A stretch of 64,000 nt of DNA. It comes from Limonium bicolor. Taxonomy: Eukaryota; Streptophyta; Magnoliopsida; Caryophyllales; Plumbaginaceae. The position numbers and the translations under genes are program-made. The DNA lies in NCBI GenBank assembly GCA_023374045.1, contig CM041776.1, forward strand, positions 276,357,039 to 276,421,038. The letters run 5' to 3'. The notes beneath the pieces are model-generated. The model worked only from the letters and a program-made list of their open reading frames with translations. It ran no database searches and was not told where the DNA came from. Numbering within the stretch: the first letter of the stretch is position 1; each line of letters starts with the position of its first letter. Shown one piece after another: positions 46,109 through 57,819 of this stretch.

Positions 46109-46735
46109 TCATTTAAGAAAAAGTGTAGATATTTAGGTAAAAGGATAGATTTTTTGAAACGAATGTGCAGATTTGTATGACCGAAGTGTAGATTTTTAGT
46201 ATTTTCTAAAAATGAAAGTAAAAGTGTAGATATTCAGATAAAATGATAGATTTTTCAAAATGAATGTGTAGATTTATTTGATAGAATTGTAGAGTTTAAG
46301 TAATTGTTCATTTAAGTAAAAGTGTAGGTATTTAAGTAAAAGGATAGATTTTATAAAATGTAGGTGTAGATTTGTTTGATAAAAGTGTAGATCTTTTATT
46401 TGAACAATATAATTTTAAAACGAATGAGTGAAATTATTTTAATGAGTAATAAATAAGACAACCTAGGAATTTCACTTATGATCTTATATTTATTTTAAAG
46501 GGTTCATGTCAAAGTATTTTTTAATTGCTTCTTTCAAAATGATTTGTTTAAAATTTACATCTTTCTTTCTCTTTTTCTAACTAGATCGGCTGCATTCCCA
46601 CTTTAAAAAATATTAATGGTTTATCATTTTTTTTCAAATTAGATCGTTGCAATATACAAACTCATCTAAAATTACATTCTTATTTAGATATTTTAGTAAA
46701 ATGTCAGATTTTTAAAATGTAAGTGTGGATTTTTT
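46085..46735. repeat. Degenerate AT-rich tandem array
   Basis: Units of roughly 95-120 bp contain, in order, aagtaaaagtgtagatattt, ggatagatttt, aatgtgtagattt and gataaaagtgtagat. Starts are near 46109, 46210 and 46306, and the array decays towards 46735. One more unit (aagtaaaagtgtagatattt) follows the LINE at 48410, so the LINE at 46731-48397 was inserted into the array. Confidence 0.65.
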
Positions 46736-48397
46736 TTTTATCAGAAAACGGAGGCAATTAGCCTTCAACTCTTATTGCAAACCAAGAGTTTTTGTCCTCT
46801 AGAATTAGAGGGCCAATACAAGGGGGAGGGATCTCTAAGATATGAAAACTCATAGAGACACCCAACATAGACTTAGCTAACCTATCAGCCACAGCATTAC
46901 AATTACGTGGTACAAATAATACATTGTTATCCTGCTCAGAACTCAAGAGCCTTCTACTTTCATCTACTAAGGGCTTCAAAGGGTGCGTGCTGGAACAATC
47001 CTTGAAGAGCTCTACTAACTGCATCGAATCTGAGAAGATTCTAACATTACTCAGTCCTTTGTTGCAGACCAGCCTGCTCGCATACACTAGGGCCATTATC
47101 TCGGCATGCAGCACACCACGCTGCCCAAACGAAGCTCCAAATCCTAGCATCCAGTCACCTTGAGAGTCTCTAAAAGCTCCACCAGCAGCAGCATATTCTG
47201 AACCAGGAACAACAGATCCATCAATAGTAATGATAATATATTGGTTACTTCTAATATAATAGAGAAACTCCCTGTTATTTGGATGAGCATTGTTGTTGGC
47301 GCTGTTCCATATAGCCGAGATGCTGATAGCATTTAATCTAGCTGTTCTATTCTGCCTGCAAGTTAATACCACATTCCTGAAAGGAAGAAAGCGCCTATTC
47401 TCCTTTCCAAAAACCTTACTGTTCCTCCAGGACCACAGTAGATGACAAACAATAGGAAACACCATTTTAGAACTAATATTAATCAAGAGCCGGTTCCTCT
47501 GTTGGATGTTTCCTTTCAGCCATTCCTGTAAATCTAAGCCAAAGAAATGCGTTTGCTTATTATGAAAAATCAGATTTGACCAGATGCGCTTGGCAACAAT
47601 ACAATCCCTCAAGAGATGCAGAATAGTTTCCTCATGACCACATAAGTGGCACGAGCTATCTGCAGTGAAGCCCAATCTAGCCCTCCTAGAGTTTGTCATA
47701 ACCTTGCCAAGTACAATTCTCCAGAGGAATAGCTTCACTTTTTCCTGGACCGGAAGTTTCCAGATAGCAGAAAATATACTAGGAGCAGCATGATCCATCA
47801 CATGACTATTACCTGTAAGTAGGCCATAAGCAGACCTAACATTGTATTCCCCTTTATCCTCAGGATACCAGGAGATAAAATCAGGCCCTTCATTAGGAAA
47901 AACAGAAAACTTCTTGATTAGTTCCAAACAGTAATCAGGCAATAGATCAGAGAAACTATTCCACATCCAACCCCTATCTAAGTCCCAATAATTATCAATC
48001 GTCCTATCACGATCACTCAAAGGGACCAAATTAGTAACCTTGGATAACAAATCAAAGTCCCCTACCCAGCAGTCCTTCCAGAAGCGTATAGTCTTACCAT
48101 CACTTAAAACCCACCGCATCCCATCCCGAAGTAAAGGAGCACATTTCTGAACCCCTTTCCAGGTTGGAGAGCAGCGATTAGTATTGGGATTAGGGTATTT
48201 ACGTTTAAGGATCTTATAGCAAAGCCGCTGAGAACCACTAGCCAAGTTCCATATTATTTTGCCAAAACAAGCAACATTCATCGCTTTAGACTCCTTAAGC
48301 CCAAGACCCCCTTTCTGCTTAGGCCTACACATGGTACTCCAGCCTACATCATGTAATTTCCTAGTTTCGGAGTCATGCCCCCAAATGAATTTGAATT
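46731..48397 (-). mobile_element. 5'-truncated L1-type LINE with C-terminal RNase H
   Basis: The minus strand holds one uninterrupted frame from the truncation point near 48397 to a TAA at 46758-46760, about 545 codons. Its order is a GGLGL-type connection, a zf-RVT module (CHLCGHEETILHLLRDC) and an RNase H (RVT_3) domain. All four acidic positions look present: ITIDGS, HAEIMAL, IFSDSMQL and NAVADRLAK. The 3' untranslated part is only about 17 nt before an A run (T run at 46731-46740 on the plus strand). Endonuclease and reverse transcriptase are missing. No stop lies in the retained part, suggesting a fairly recent insertion. No clean target duplication is visible because the target is itself repetitive. 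Confidence 0.85.
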
Positions 48398-48479
48398 AAT
48401 TCCTAATTCAAGTAAAAGTGTAGATATTTAGGTAAAGTAATAGTTGTTTCAAAATATAATTCTTTCATTTATTTTTGTT

Positions 48480-49102
48480 TGATTGTAATGTTTTATTCCG
48501 TTATAAATAAATTCAACGTTGTTCATATACATTTTTATGAGGAGTCTTGTCAATTAAATTTCTAATTTGTTATTTTTAAATAATATTTTTTTTTTGCATA
48601 CAAGGTGGGACTTTTGATTTTTCAAATCACTACTCCACTTCTATTGGGAATATTTATTAGAATTATTAATTTATTTCTTTCCCTATAAACTAGATCATGC
48701 AATCTTATATTTTTTCCTTTATTTCTAAAAACTAAAAATTAAATTTGGTATCTATACCCCTATAATAAACAGTAAAATCTGAACCTTCAATTTATTTGTT
48801 ATAAATCCAATGGACATGATTTAATTGAGCACCATGCTCAAAATTTGTTTTGAGCACCTTCCCCTCGTTGCCCAATTATCCCGATGACATCATTTTTTTA
48901 TCACTAGTTTAATATATGATATAGTTTATTTTGTTATAAACTAAGTTGAATTTATTAAAAGTGTCTAAAAGTATCTATGATATTTATTATTTTTATTTTA
49001 CATGAGTACATTTTAAATTGTTTAGTGATATAAATAGATATAATAAACTACACTTAAAACATTAGTTGATGTTATTAAGTGTCTTATATTTTATGCATTA
49101 TT
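48480..49102. other. AT-rich intergenic DNA
   Basis: Nothing recognisable beyond low-complexity AT-rich sequence. Confidence 0.4.
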
Positions 49103-51681
49103 ATTTTTGAAATACCCCAAACCTAAGTATGCTAAGTAAACATCAAAATATGATGTAGTAAGGCTAGAATATGCCTTAGAAGGATTGGTAGACAACTTTA
49201 ACCAAGGAAAACACAAGAAAGTGCCTTAAAGGCAATCAGGGCAAAAACGTGCTCTAAGCTTGGAGAGACTTGGGTGAGTACCTAAATATCATGAAAAGAC
49301 CTTAGTAATATCCTAATGGTCATTTTAAATCAATTAGCAAAGAAAACCAAGCTTGAAAACAAGTTAAAACACAAAATGTGCTTTAAGAAGTCTTAAAGCA
49401 CATTTTTGAGAAATTGTCTTAGAATTGAGTTTTGAGTGGCTAAATGTCCATCATTACTCTTTAATCAACATGTGTACTAATTAGTATCACATTAGGAGGT
49501 CTAAATCAATGGGAAATCAAAAATTTCCCGATTATGTGCCTTGTTTAGTGAATAGTAACTATTTAGTGCTAGTTTTGACTTAAGTCAACCTTAATTAGCT
49601 AAATGGCCAAACAAGGCCTTATGTATGTTAAATACTTAGAGGGGGCCGGTTTTTATGTGGGGAGTCACCACATGAGTCATCAAATGAGAAAGGAAAAGAA
49701 GAGATAAGTAAAGAAGTTACTATTTGCTTTATTAAAGCAAATATCTTATATTAGCTCACTTCTCTCCTTTATTCTCCATTTCTCTCCTTCACCCACGGTT
49801 TCTTCTTCTTCTCTCTGTTCCAAAACCGAGAGTGTTGCTTCCCCATGGTTCTCCATCTTCAATCACTTGCCAAATACAACTCCAAGCTCCAAATCCAAAA
49901 CAAATTGCATATTTGTCTTAGCTAGGTCAAGACCTATCTTTCTATCTTTTCAAATCTTTCAAAGCTCCATTTTGGTGCCATGAGAAAACTCCATTGATGG
50001 AGGAAAATCAAGTTTGAAGAGCTCATTAGCTTCCCCATTCTCTTAAGGTAAAGAAAATGTAAGAAAAACCATGTTTCCATCATTTCTTATACATGGCCGA
50101 AAATTCTTTCTCATGGGGCTATGTTTTTATGCCTTGTTCTAGCTTAATTTATTCACCAAGGACTAGTGGAGGTCCTATTTCATTCAATGCCAAAGTCTAC
50201 CTTGAGACTTCAAAGGTAATCATCCACTTTTATGCCTTAGAACACATCTCTAACCTAGGTTTTTATTCCTTGAGGTTAGTGCATTGTTTAGTACTCATAT
50301 GAGTCCTTAAATATTGATTAGAACATTGGCAAAAGGAATTTAAGTGGTGGCCGAGATCTATGCAAGGAGAAGGCCTAAGGAGGAGATTAAGATAAGCTTG
50401 AGAAAACAAGGTAAAATGCTTACCTAATGGTGGTTTAAGATTAAGGAATGAGTTTTAGATAAATACCAATGTGGCTTAGAGCTTACATTGTGTATTGGGA
50501 TATATAACCTAAGGAAAAAGAACTTAAACAAGCTTATGAACTTGTGATTAAGGAGCTAATGAGAATGAGTTAGTAATATAAGTTTAAGGTGGATTTTAAG
50601 AGCATTATAACTACTATGAGATCGATGAGTGTATTTGCAGGTTGAAAGCTTATATATGTGGGAAATTCAGTGTTTAAGTTTAAGTCATTTAAGGGCCTAA
50701 GAGCCATGTCATTTAAGAGCCTTAGTGCTATGCAATTTAAGATTATTGCAATATATTGAGTTTGTTATGAATGAGTTGGTTTGGGTGATGAGATATGATG
50801 AGAAAGAACTTGAGGTGTGTGAGATGGTTAAATGAGGAAAATAATGTGTTTGGGCATGCTATGATGCTAGAGGCGCTATGGCAAAATTTGAGTAGAAAAT
50901 AAGTGTTTAGGCGATGGTGGTGAACTAATATGACCTAGGATTTATTAGGAATCATTATAAGGAATTTGAGTGGAGATTAGTTAATTAAGGAGTCCTTGAG
51001 GTTTAGGATGACCTAGAGATGTCTAGGAGGAGTTAGAGGAATGGTGAGTGTTTTGAGCACACCAAAATCATGAGATGAGGAATATAAGATTTGAGCATAA
51101 GTTTAAGGAGAAGGTGTAATGATTAAGGTGATTTGAATATGTTCTAAGGGGAAATAATGACTAAGGAAGTACTAGGAAGTTTTAGAGGTTGCCTTGATGA
51201 AAAAGGGGTAAGATAAAGTGTGGTAATGAGATATAATGACTTAGGCACTACCTTGGAGGATTTAAGAATCGAGAGAATGTAATTGAGCATGTAGGACTTA
51301 GGCAAATGTTGATAAACAACTAGGAAGGAAATAAGGTGTTGGTGGATGGAAGCTTAAGCTTAGGAAGGAACTTTAAGTAAAGGCATAAAAAGAGTTTTAT
51401 ATAGTGAGAGATGCTTGGGAGATGATGTTATAGTGGTGAAGGGAACATTTGGCATGGTGGTTACACTAGGTATGAACCACCACCTAGAAACCTAGAGGAA
51501 GCATTACAAGTGTTAGCATTATTACAAGGAAAATGCATAATGACTAAGGTGGATCTTGGTGGATGATTTAAGGTATTTAAAGGAGGGCTTAAGGTGTATT
51601 TGAGGTGCCCAAATGAGGTTATAACATATTAGGATATATGAGGAGAAGTTTGGAGTTGAAAGAGAATTTAGAAACAAGTTT

Positions 51682-51945
51682 CTAGAGCCGACCGGCCTTA
51701 GGACCGGACTTGCAAGGTCGGTCGGGCTCTGTTACACTACCGGAAAATGTTTCTGGAATGGACCGGACATGGGACCGGACTTGTCAAGTCCGGTCGGCAT
51801 GAATTTTGTACGGATTATAAGTCTCTGGAATCGACCGGACATAGGACCGGACTTGTAAGTCCGGTCGGAGTGAATTTTCCAACGGTAAAAGGGTACTGGA
51901 ATGGACCGGACTTGGCAAGTCCGGTCGGTAAGTCCGGTCGAGCAT
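51682..51945. repeat. 71-bp minisatellite of ACCGGAC palindromes in element B
   Basis: Four units start at ctggaa-type boundaries 51682, 51753, 51825 and 51896 (spacing 71, 72, 71). Units carry GACCGGAC, GGACCGGACTTG and CAAGTCCGGTC, so ACCGGACTTG and CAAGTCCGGT form a 10-bp hairpin stem with a loop of zero to two bases. The last unit has an extra AAGTCCGGTC. Confidence 0.9.
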
Positions 51946-52755
51946 AAAAACAAAAAAAAAGGAAATTTTGAATTCTAAGAATGGCAATGGGTAATAAGGT
52001 ATGCCTTTGGTAGGGTAGTAATGATTGAGACCCTAAGAACTTAAGAGATTAAGTTAAGTTAAGTATAAACTTGAAAGTTTAAGATTAAGTGTAAGACCTA
52101 AGAGGTGTTAGGTGGGGATCATTAAGGAATTAAGTAAGTTAAACAAGTTAAGTAAGTCATATTAAGTTAAGTGATTAACAACCTAAAACTGAATGAATGT
52201 TTTAGGACTTGGGAGTTTGGACTCCGGAAGAGAGTAAGCAGCCGAACGACCAACGGTGAACGGTACAGTTCTCTTGTGACCTGCTTGCTAACGAGGTGTC
52301 CCTCGGCTTGTGTGCTATTTGTTTTGTGTGCTCACTAAACAAGATAAAGCATGCAACCGGAACATAATATATATATATTGTATTGTTGTGTGATGTTTGA
52401 AAACTAACACAACATACCGTGAGAACTTACTAACCAATGCTTAGTAAGGAATTGAGTGAGACTAAGGAACGCCCCCTAATGAGGGACGATATGAACCGAA
52501 AGAGGTTAACCAACAAACAGGGTCTTGAGATAACTACTAACTGGAACTTGAGTGAGGAAACCCGGGACCGATCTCCGGTCATGCATGCTAAGGAAAGGGG
52601 GTCGTTATCTATAGCAGATTCGACCTCCGCTTAAGGACTTGTCTTCGGACTTGTTGCCTAGGGCCGGTTGCCGGCTCAGCTACGCTGGACTCCCGTCCAG
52701 AGTAGGTGGCATTAAGATGGTGCGGTGGGATCACCTAAATCCCAGGTTCGAATTA

Positions 52756-53000
52756 GATACAACCAATCCCTTCCAGGAAAGGTTTGTATACTGAGATTAA
52801 GATTGAGATTGAGATTAAGATTAAGGTAAGGTTAAGATAAGTTGCAACCATTCCTTTTTAAAGGATGGTTTGTATTGTTAAGTTTAAGATTAAGGTAAGG
52901 TTAAGATGAGTTGCAACCAGTCCTCCTTAAAGGATGGTTTGTATAATTAAGATCAAGATAAGCGACATCCACTCCTTATTAAAGGATGGTTGTTTCTTAG
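52756..53000. repeat. Hairpin minisatellite near the right end of element B
   Basis: Four diverged units with caacc-attcc-ttt-aaaggatggttt start near 52756, 52841, 52910 and 52962. Each holds an inverted repeat of the form AACCATTCCTTT/AAAGGATGGTT. AAGATTAAGGTAAGG spacers separate them. Confidence 0.75.
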
Positions 53001-53602
53001 ATTAAGATAAGACTAAGATTGAGGTGAGATAAGGATGGACTAAGATTAAGAGGGAACATTACTTAAGGAGTTAAATAATTAACTCTCTAATTAAGGGAAC
53101 ACATTTAAGTCGTTCATTGTGTGTGAACTTTGATTGTTCATATCTGAGTTGTTGTTTACTGCACTTACTATTATATTGTGCATCTAATCAACCTCCATGC
53201 TATCGACAATTAGTCGTCGTAGCCACGTTAGCTTGGGGGCCATGAGAGGATCGTACCAGCATTCGTGCTGACCCCCTTTGGGGGCTGTTTTTACTACACA
53301 GGTGTACATCAGGAGGCGGCCGTCGCGAGAGTAAGAAGGGGTACAAGTGTGAAGGGTTAAGTGTGGCCTGCGAGTTGTGCATGTACACTCGTATGACAAT
53401 TGAGTTAGTAAGATGAATAAGATATGAGGGGATTGTAAGAAGGAAATGTAATTGGTTAAGATTGTTGTATTAATGTTCGGTATATTCTGTAGTCAGACCG
53501 TGACAAGGTCCTGGAGTGTAAAGAATTCCGCTGTGACATGTATATGTATAAGCTGCTAAGTTGCGAGACCACATTTGGATTGAGTTGGGGTGTTACAATT
53601 TT

Positions 53603-54423
53603 TATAACCATAATTTAAACTACTTTTAAAATATTAATTATGTTTATCAAATTTTAGTTTAAATTTAAGTCAATGAGTCTTGTAATTGTCACTATGTACT
53701 ACCTTCTGTTCTTAATAATGATGTTTTGAAAGTTGTCATTTTTTCAAAATATTTTTTACCACTCAATTTTCATATACCCTCCTACTTTTTTCACTCTCAC
53801 AACATAAGGATAAAGTAGTACAAAAATTATCTCCTCAATTTCCGTATGTTTTGTAGAAAATTATCTATGAAAAATAGGGTACAGTTCATTTTAGTGAGTT
53901 ATATTTATATTTAAAATATAAACCTTTAAACTATAATGTAAGTATTTTTATTTTAAAATTTTATTATTTATTTCAGAATATATTTAGTATTGATATTAAA
54001 TATATAGCAGCTTTGTATGATGGATAGATCTTGGATGTATCTTTCAAGCAGGTCAGTGATTGTGAAGGTTGGTTTTGTAAAAGGATACAAAATGTAAATA
54101 TCATGGAGAAGAGTATTGTGTTTTTTCAATAATAATAATTTGTTAATTGTTCTGAAAAAAAAGAGTGAATATTAATTATTAATTATGTTTTTTCAATATA
54201 ATAATTGTTAATTGTTTTTAAATACAGTTTGTTAATTGTATTGGTGACTGTTTTTGTTAATATTTAACATCTAAATATATAGAAGATAATATATTTTCAA
54301 AAATCTAAAATTTTCAATTGATTCTTTACTAAAACTTTATTTTATAAAATTATTTTATTTCTATATTTAATATTACATAGAAAAGCGTGTTAAAAAAATA
54401 TATGTAATTTTATTTATAATACC
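53603..54423. other. AT-rich intergenic DNA
   Basis: No gene or element is supported between element B and the Stowaway MITE. Confidence 0.4.
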
Positions 54424-54425
54424 TA

Positions 54426-54663
54426 CTCCCTCCGTCCCACCTTGACCGTCCTATTTACTATTTGGACATATCGTTTGACTTCAATTTTTAACATATAAGA
54501 TAAATTAATTTTGAAAATTTAAGTTTTGCATATGATTCCTTACATGATAAACTATATGATACACAATTTAGTTTTATAAAATTATTTTACCTTATATGTT
54601 TAATATTGAGGTGGAAAAACGTGTCAAAAAGCAAACAGGACACTTATGACGGGACGGAGGTAG
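54426..54663. mobile_element. Stowaway (Tc1/mariner) MITE
   Basis: The 238-bp unit begins CTCCCTCCGTCCC and ends GGGACGGAGGTAG, the Stowaway terminal inverted repeat, and is flanked by TA at 54424-54425 and 54664-54665. It is non-coding and AT-rich inside. It ends about 110 bp upstream of the TATA box of the isomerase gene. Confidence 0.9.
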
Positions 54664-54775
54664 TATAAAAGAAAGCATACTTTACCTCTTCTCTCGTGCG
54701 CTTTTGACATTGGCCAGTGTCTTCTTTCGTCAACTGTTGCATCACGCTGGGCGCCAATTGATATCTCTACTTCAG

Positions 54776-54785
54776 TATAAATATA
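54776..54785 (+). promoter_or_regulatory. TATA box of the PAI gene
   Basis: TATAAATATA lies 50 bp upstream of the ATG at 54826. The usual spacing puts the transcription start near 54808, giving a very short leader. Confidence 0.6.
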
Positions 54786-54825
54786 ATCTTCTCGGCTCTA
54801 ACGACGAAGCTGGTGGCCTGTCATA

Positions 54826-57819
54826 ATGGTAGCAGGTATATCAACCTTTGTGTCTTTGACTCACCATAATGAACTATTTCTTGTATTCTTTTTTTCTGCG
54901 TATAAAGTGTTCGATGAAATCCCCCATAGAATTATAGGCTTCTCCTTCTATATGGTTGAGAGTCTCTGAAGGCTCACTTCTTAACAACTTCTCTATCAAT
55001 TTTTCCTTTTCTTATTACTCTGGCTACCATGTGACAGATGTGATCAAACAGACACAATATTGATCCCCACATTAGCTTCCATGCGTTAAATGTTTAATCT
55101 ATTTCCGCTTTCCGGCAAAGGGTTTGTTTATATCTTGCGCTGGCATTATCGTTACTTGGACTGTTTATTTTGTTCCTCTGGTCCCTTTTGCTGGCTCTTA
55201 TTTCATCGTCATCTGCTACTAAATGTAGCTACTTTTTACTATTTACGCTCATTGGTTTGGCGTCTAGTGCAGGTGTACAATGCCAGTTTTGCTTTGTAAA
55301 TACTCCACTGAAGCAGATTGAAGGTATGATTAATTTTTTCCGTACTTGATTAGGTATTATGTTGTCTAAATGTTTGGAGTTTGTAATCTATAACCGTCTA
55401 TGGTACTATCGTCTTTCTTGTTTGAATTGTTAAAATTTGTGCTTGGCCATGCAAGAAGCATATAGCACAAGTACCCGTATGTAATCTTCTTCTTGTGCTA
55501 GTTAATTACATACTTCGTGAAGATGCTATCTTATCCGTGTGGCTTGCTTATCTTTTCTGCAAGAAGAGAATAGGGTTGAAAGAAAGAAGTACCGATGACA
55601 GGCAATCGTCATATCAATTTACCTTGACTGATGTTTGATCGTAATATAGTAGTTTACAACTCAATTCTTATGGAGATGAAGTTATCAGGAGTATCATTTC
55701 AAATGCATGAAATGCAAGCTCATGCCATCTTACTGCCTGTTTAGTGGTTATATGAGTTGGGTCCTATATTTGATGGTTTATACTTGCTGGAGCCTGTGAA
55801 TGCCTGATTGGTGAAGGTAATAAAGGTTCTATTTTGTGATTAGACATCCTTTTTATGGTTTATCTTGAACTCTATTGGATGAGTCTGATTGTAAGTACCC
55901 GTCATAGCCCAGATTTGGGGACTTGGATGTAATCTGCATCTGGAGTTATCCTTTTTAATTGTTTTCACTTCATTTTATTTGATATCCCTCTCTAAGAGGT
56001 TAATACAAGCACCTGACGTTTGAAATACTAAGTGGGCCCTAATTATTTATATCGAGATCTGTTTCTAACTTTGATTTCAACAGTTTTTCTGATGTCATGA
56101 CTATCTGTTATATATATATATATGTACTTAGCTTGAGCAAGCTAACTGTCTTTGAGCATAAGGAATGACTAGCCGTTTTATGTTGATCTGATCATATCAA
56201 AATGAATAACAGCTCGTTTACTTGTAGAAACAAGCAAGGAGCGTTGATGGCTCTTGGTCTTGTTAAAAGTTTAATTTCTTGACTGAAGATTGACAACTTT
56301 AGCTACGTAACTTATGGTTGCTGGTCACTGCTCTTCAGGCGTACAACTGAGAGTTCCATACTTACCTGGAATTCATGCGAGTCAGAAGAATGTCAGAGCA
56401 TGTGCAGTATCTAATTCCACAAAAGGATCCGTTAATCGTGAGAAAGGTAAAAAAAATCAGCCTTTTGTCAAGATGTGTGGAATAACATCAGCCAAAGATG
56501 CTGCTCTAGCAGCCGAAGCAGGTGCCAATTTTATTGGAATGATTTTGTGGCCAAACTCAAAGCGGTCTATTCCTGTGTCAATTGCAAAGGAGATTTCAAA
56601 AGTTGCAAGAGAATATGGAGCTAAACCAGTTGCAGTTTTCGTGGATGATGATGCTGATACTATACTAAAATTGTCTGATGCATCAGACATAGAATATGTG
56701 CAGGTGCCATCTATTAGGCTTCTGTTAGGTTACATTTCTGGCCTGTATGGTTGATGATGTTGTAGAATTTTCTTTCTTGTTTAACCTTCTGGTTTCTCCA
56801 AAATTTTGTTCCAATGTAGCTACATGGAAATGATTCACGTGCTGCTTTCTCTACCGTGGTAAAAGAGAGGCAGGTGATTTATGTGCTCCATGCTAACAAG
56901 GATGGCTCCCTCACCAATGTTATCTCCAAGGAAGCAAGCTCTTTGGCTGACTGGGTTCTGGTAGATAGTGCCAAGGGAGGCAGGTAAAATTTCCAATATT
57001 CTGCAGGTTCACTGGAATCTATCTACCTAGAGCTGATCCCTGATCCGGATGTAATCCAATAGGATGAACTGGTTGGTAGACCAAAAAAAAAAGAATTAGA
57101 AAGAATAAGAAAAGGAAAATTATGTGCTCCTCAACATTCTTTCATAATTATCTGCAATGCTGCATATATAATAAGATGGCTCGGAATCAGAGTTCATCTG
57201 GACTTCGGGTGAAGTGATTTGTATAGGTAAAGTTATCAATGCATAATTATTTGTCTTGTTGCTCTTTGGTTGATTGGTAAGAATGAAAGCGTCGTATGAG
57301 AAGGAAGTAATAAGATGACTATTTTGTATACATTAAATTGGGTAGGCACTAATTCAATTACCACACATCAAATTTGTGGGCTACAATATATAGATATCTT
57401 TGCGGAAGGAGATAAAAGGGAGCAACCAAACTTGCTTGTTCAATTTAAGTCTTATATCTCCTATGACTGTCAATATCAATATGCTCATGGTCTGAATTTG
57501 CTTGAGCGGATTTTCTTTATCTCGTGCCCAATCTTCAATTTGGATGTATCATTGTCCCTTCTGCATTTTAATGAAGTTGACATGCCAATGCAGCGGAAAA
57601 GGGTTCAACTGGTCCCAGTTCCAGCTACCTCCAATCAACAGCAAGAATGGTTGGCTATTAGCTGGAGGAATCAATCCTGACAATGTACGCGAAGCACTTT
57701 TCACCCTGAAACCTAATGGAATCGATGTTAGTAGCGGGATCTGCTCTTCGGATGGCTTGCGGAAAGATCCCTCGCGCATTTCTTCTTTTATGAATGCTGT
57801 GAATTCTGTACATTACTGA
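54826..57819 (+). CDS. PAI1: Phosphoribosylanthranilate isomerase, plastidial
   Basis: Preferred joins are 54826-54835, 56339-56703, 56820-56983 and 57594-57819, giving 254 aa. It converts N-(5-phosphoribosyl)anthranilate to CdRP, the third step of tryptophan synthesis, in the plastid stroma. The N-terminal 45 residues are basic and Ser-rich, as in a transit peptide. The TIM-barrel signatures are VKMCGIT with catalytic C50, [16 protein letters not shown] with catalytic D174 and the phosphate loop, and [10 protein letters not shown] with DVSSGI. The first coding exon is only ATGGTAGCAG, with a good start context (A at -3, G at +4) and a GTATAT donor; it joins a CTGCTCTTCAG acceptor in frame. 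The alternative is a start at ATG 56314 (259 aa), preceded in frame by TAA and with poorer context. The donor at 56704 (GTGCCA) is weak but needed by homology. Confidence 0.88.

Larger units (their letters stand above)
49108..53597. mobile_element. Complete 4.49-kb non-coding TG...CA element (element B)
   Basis: It begins TGAAATACCCC and ends GGGGTGTTACA, the same two ends as element A read in the opposite direction, and is flanked by ATTTT at 49103-49107 and 53598-53602. No gag-pol sequence is visible. A pyrimidine-rich segment at 49755-49830 with a TATA-like ttatatta just before it resembles a leader start, at a distance from the edge (about 650 bp) similar to that in A. Inside are a CCGG-palindrome array (51682-51945) and a hairpin array (52756-53000). 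As with A, a long solo LTR or a LARD-like element are the two readings. Confidence 0.8.

Noticed and set aside
52690..52760. tRNA-like box A/box B arrangement (ggttcgaatta) in element B
   Set aside because: The box B match is partial, there is no A tail and no target duplication; it is better explained as part of the element and its hairpin array.
55090..55299. 69-codon frame between the two first PAI exons
   Set aside because: Lies in the inferred first intron, has no family motif and would break the isomerase frame.
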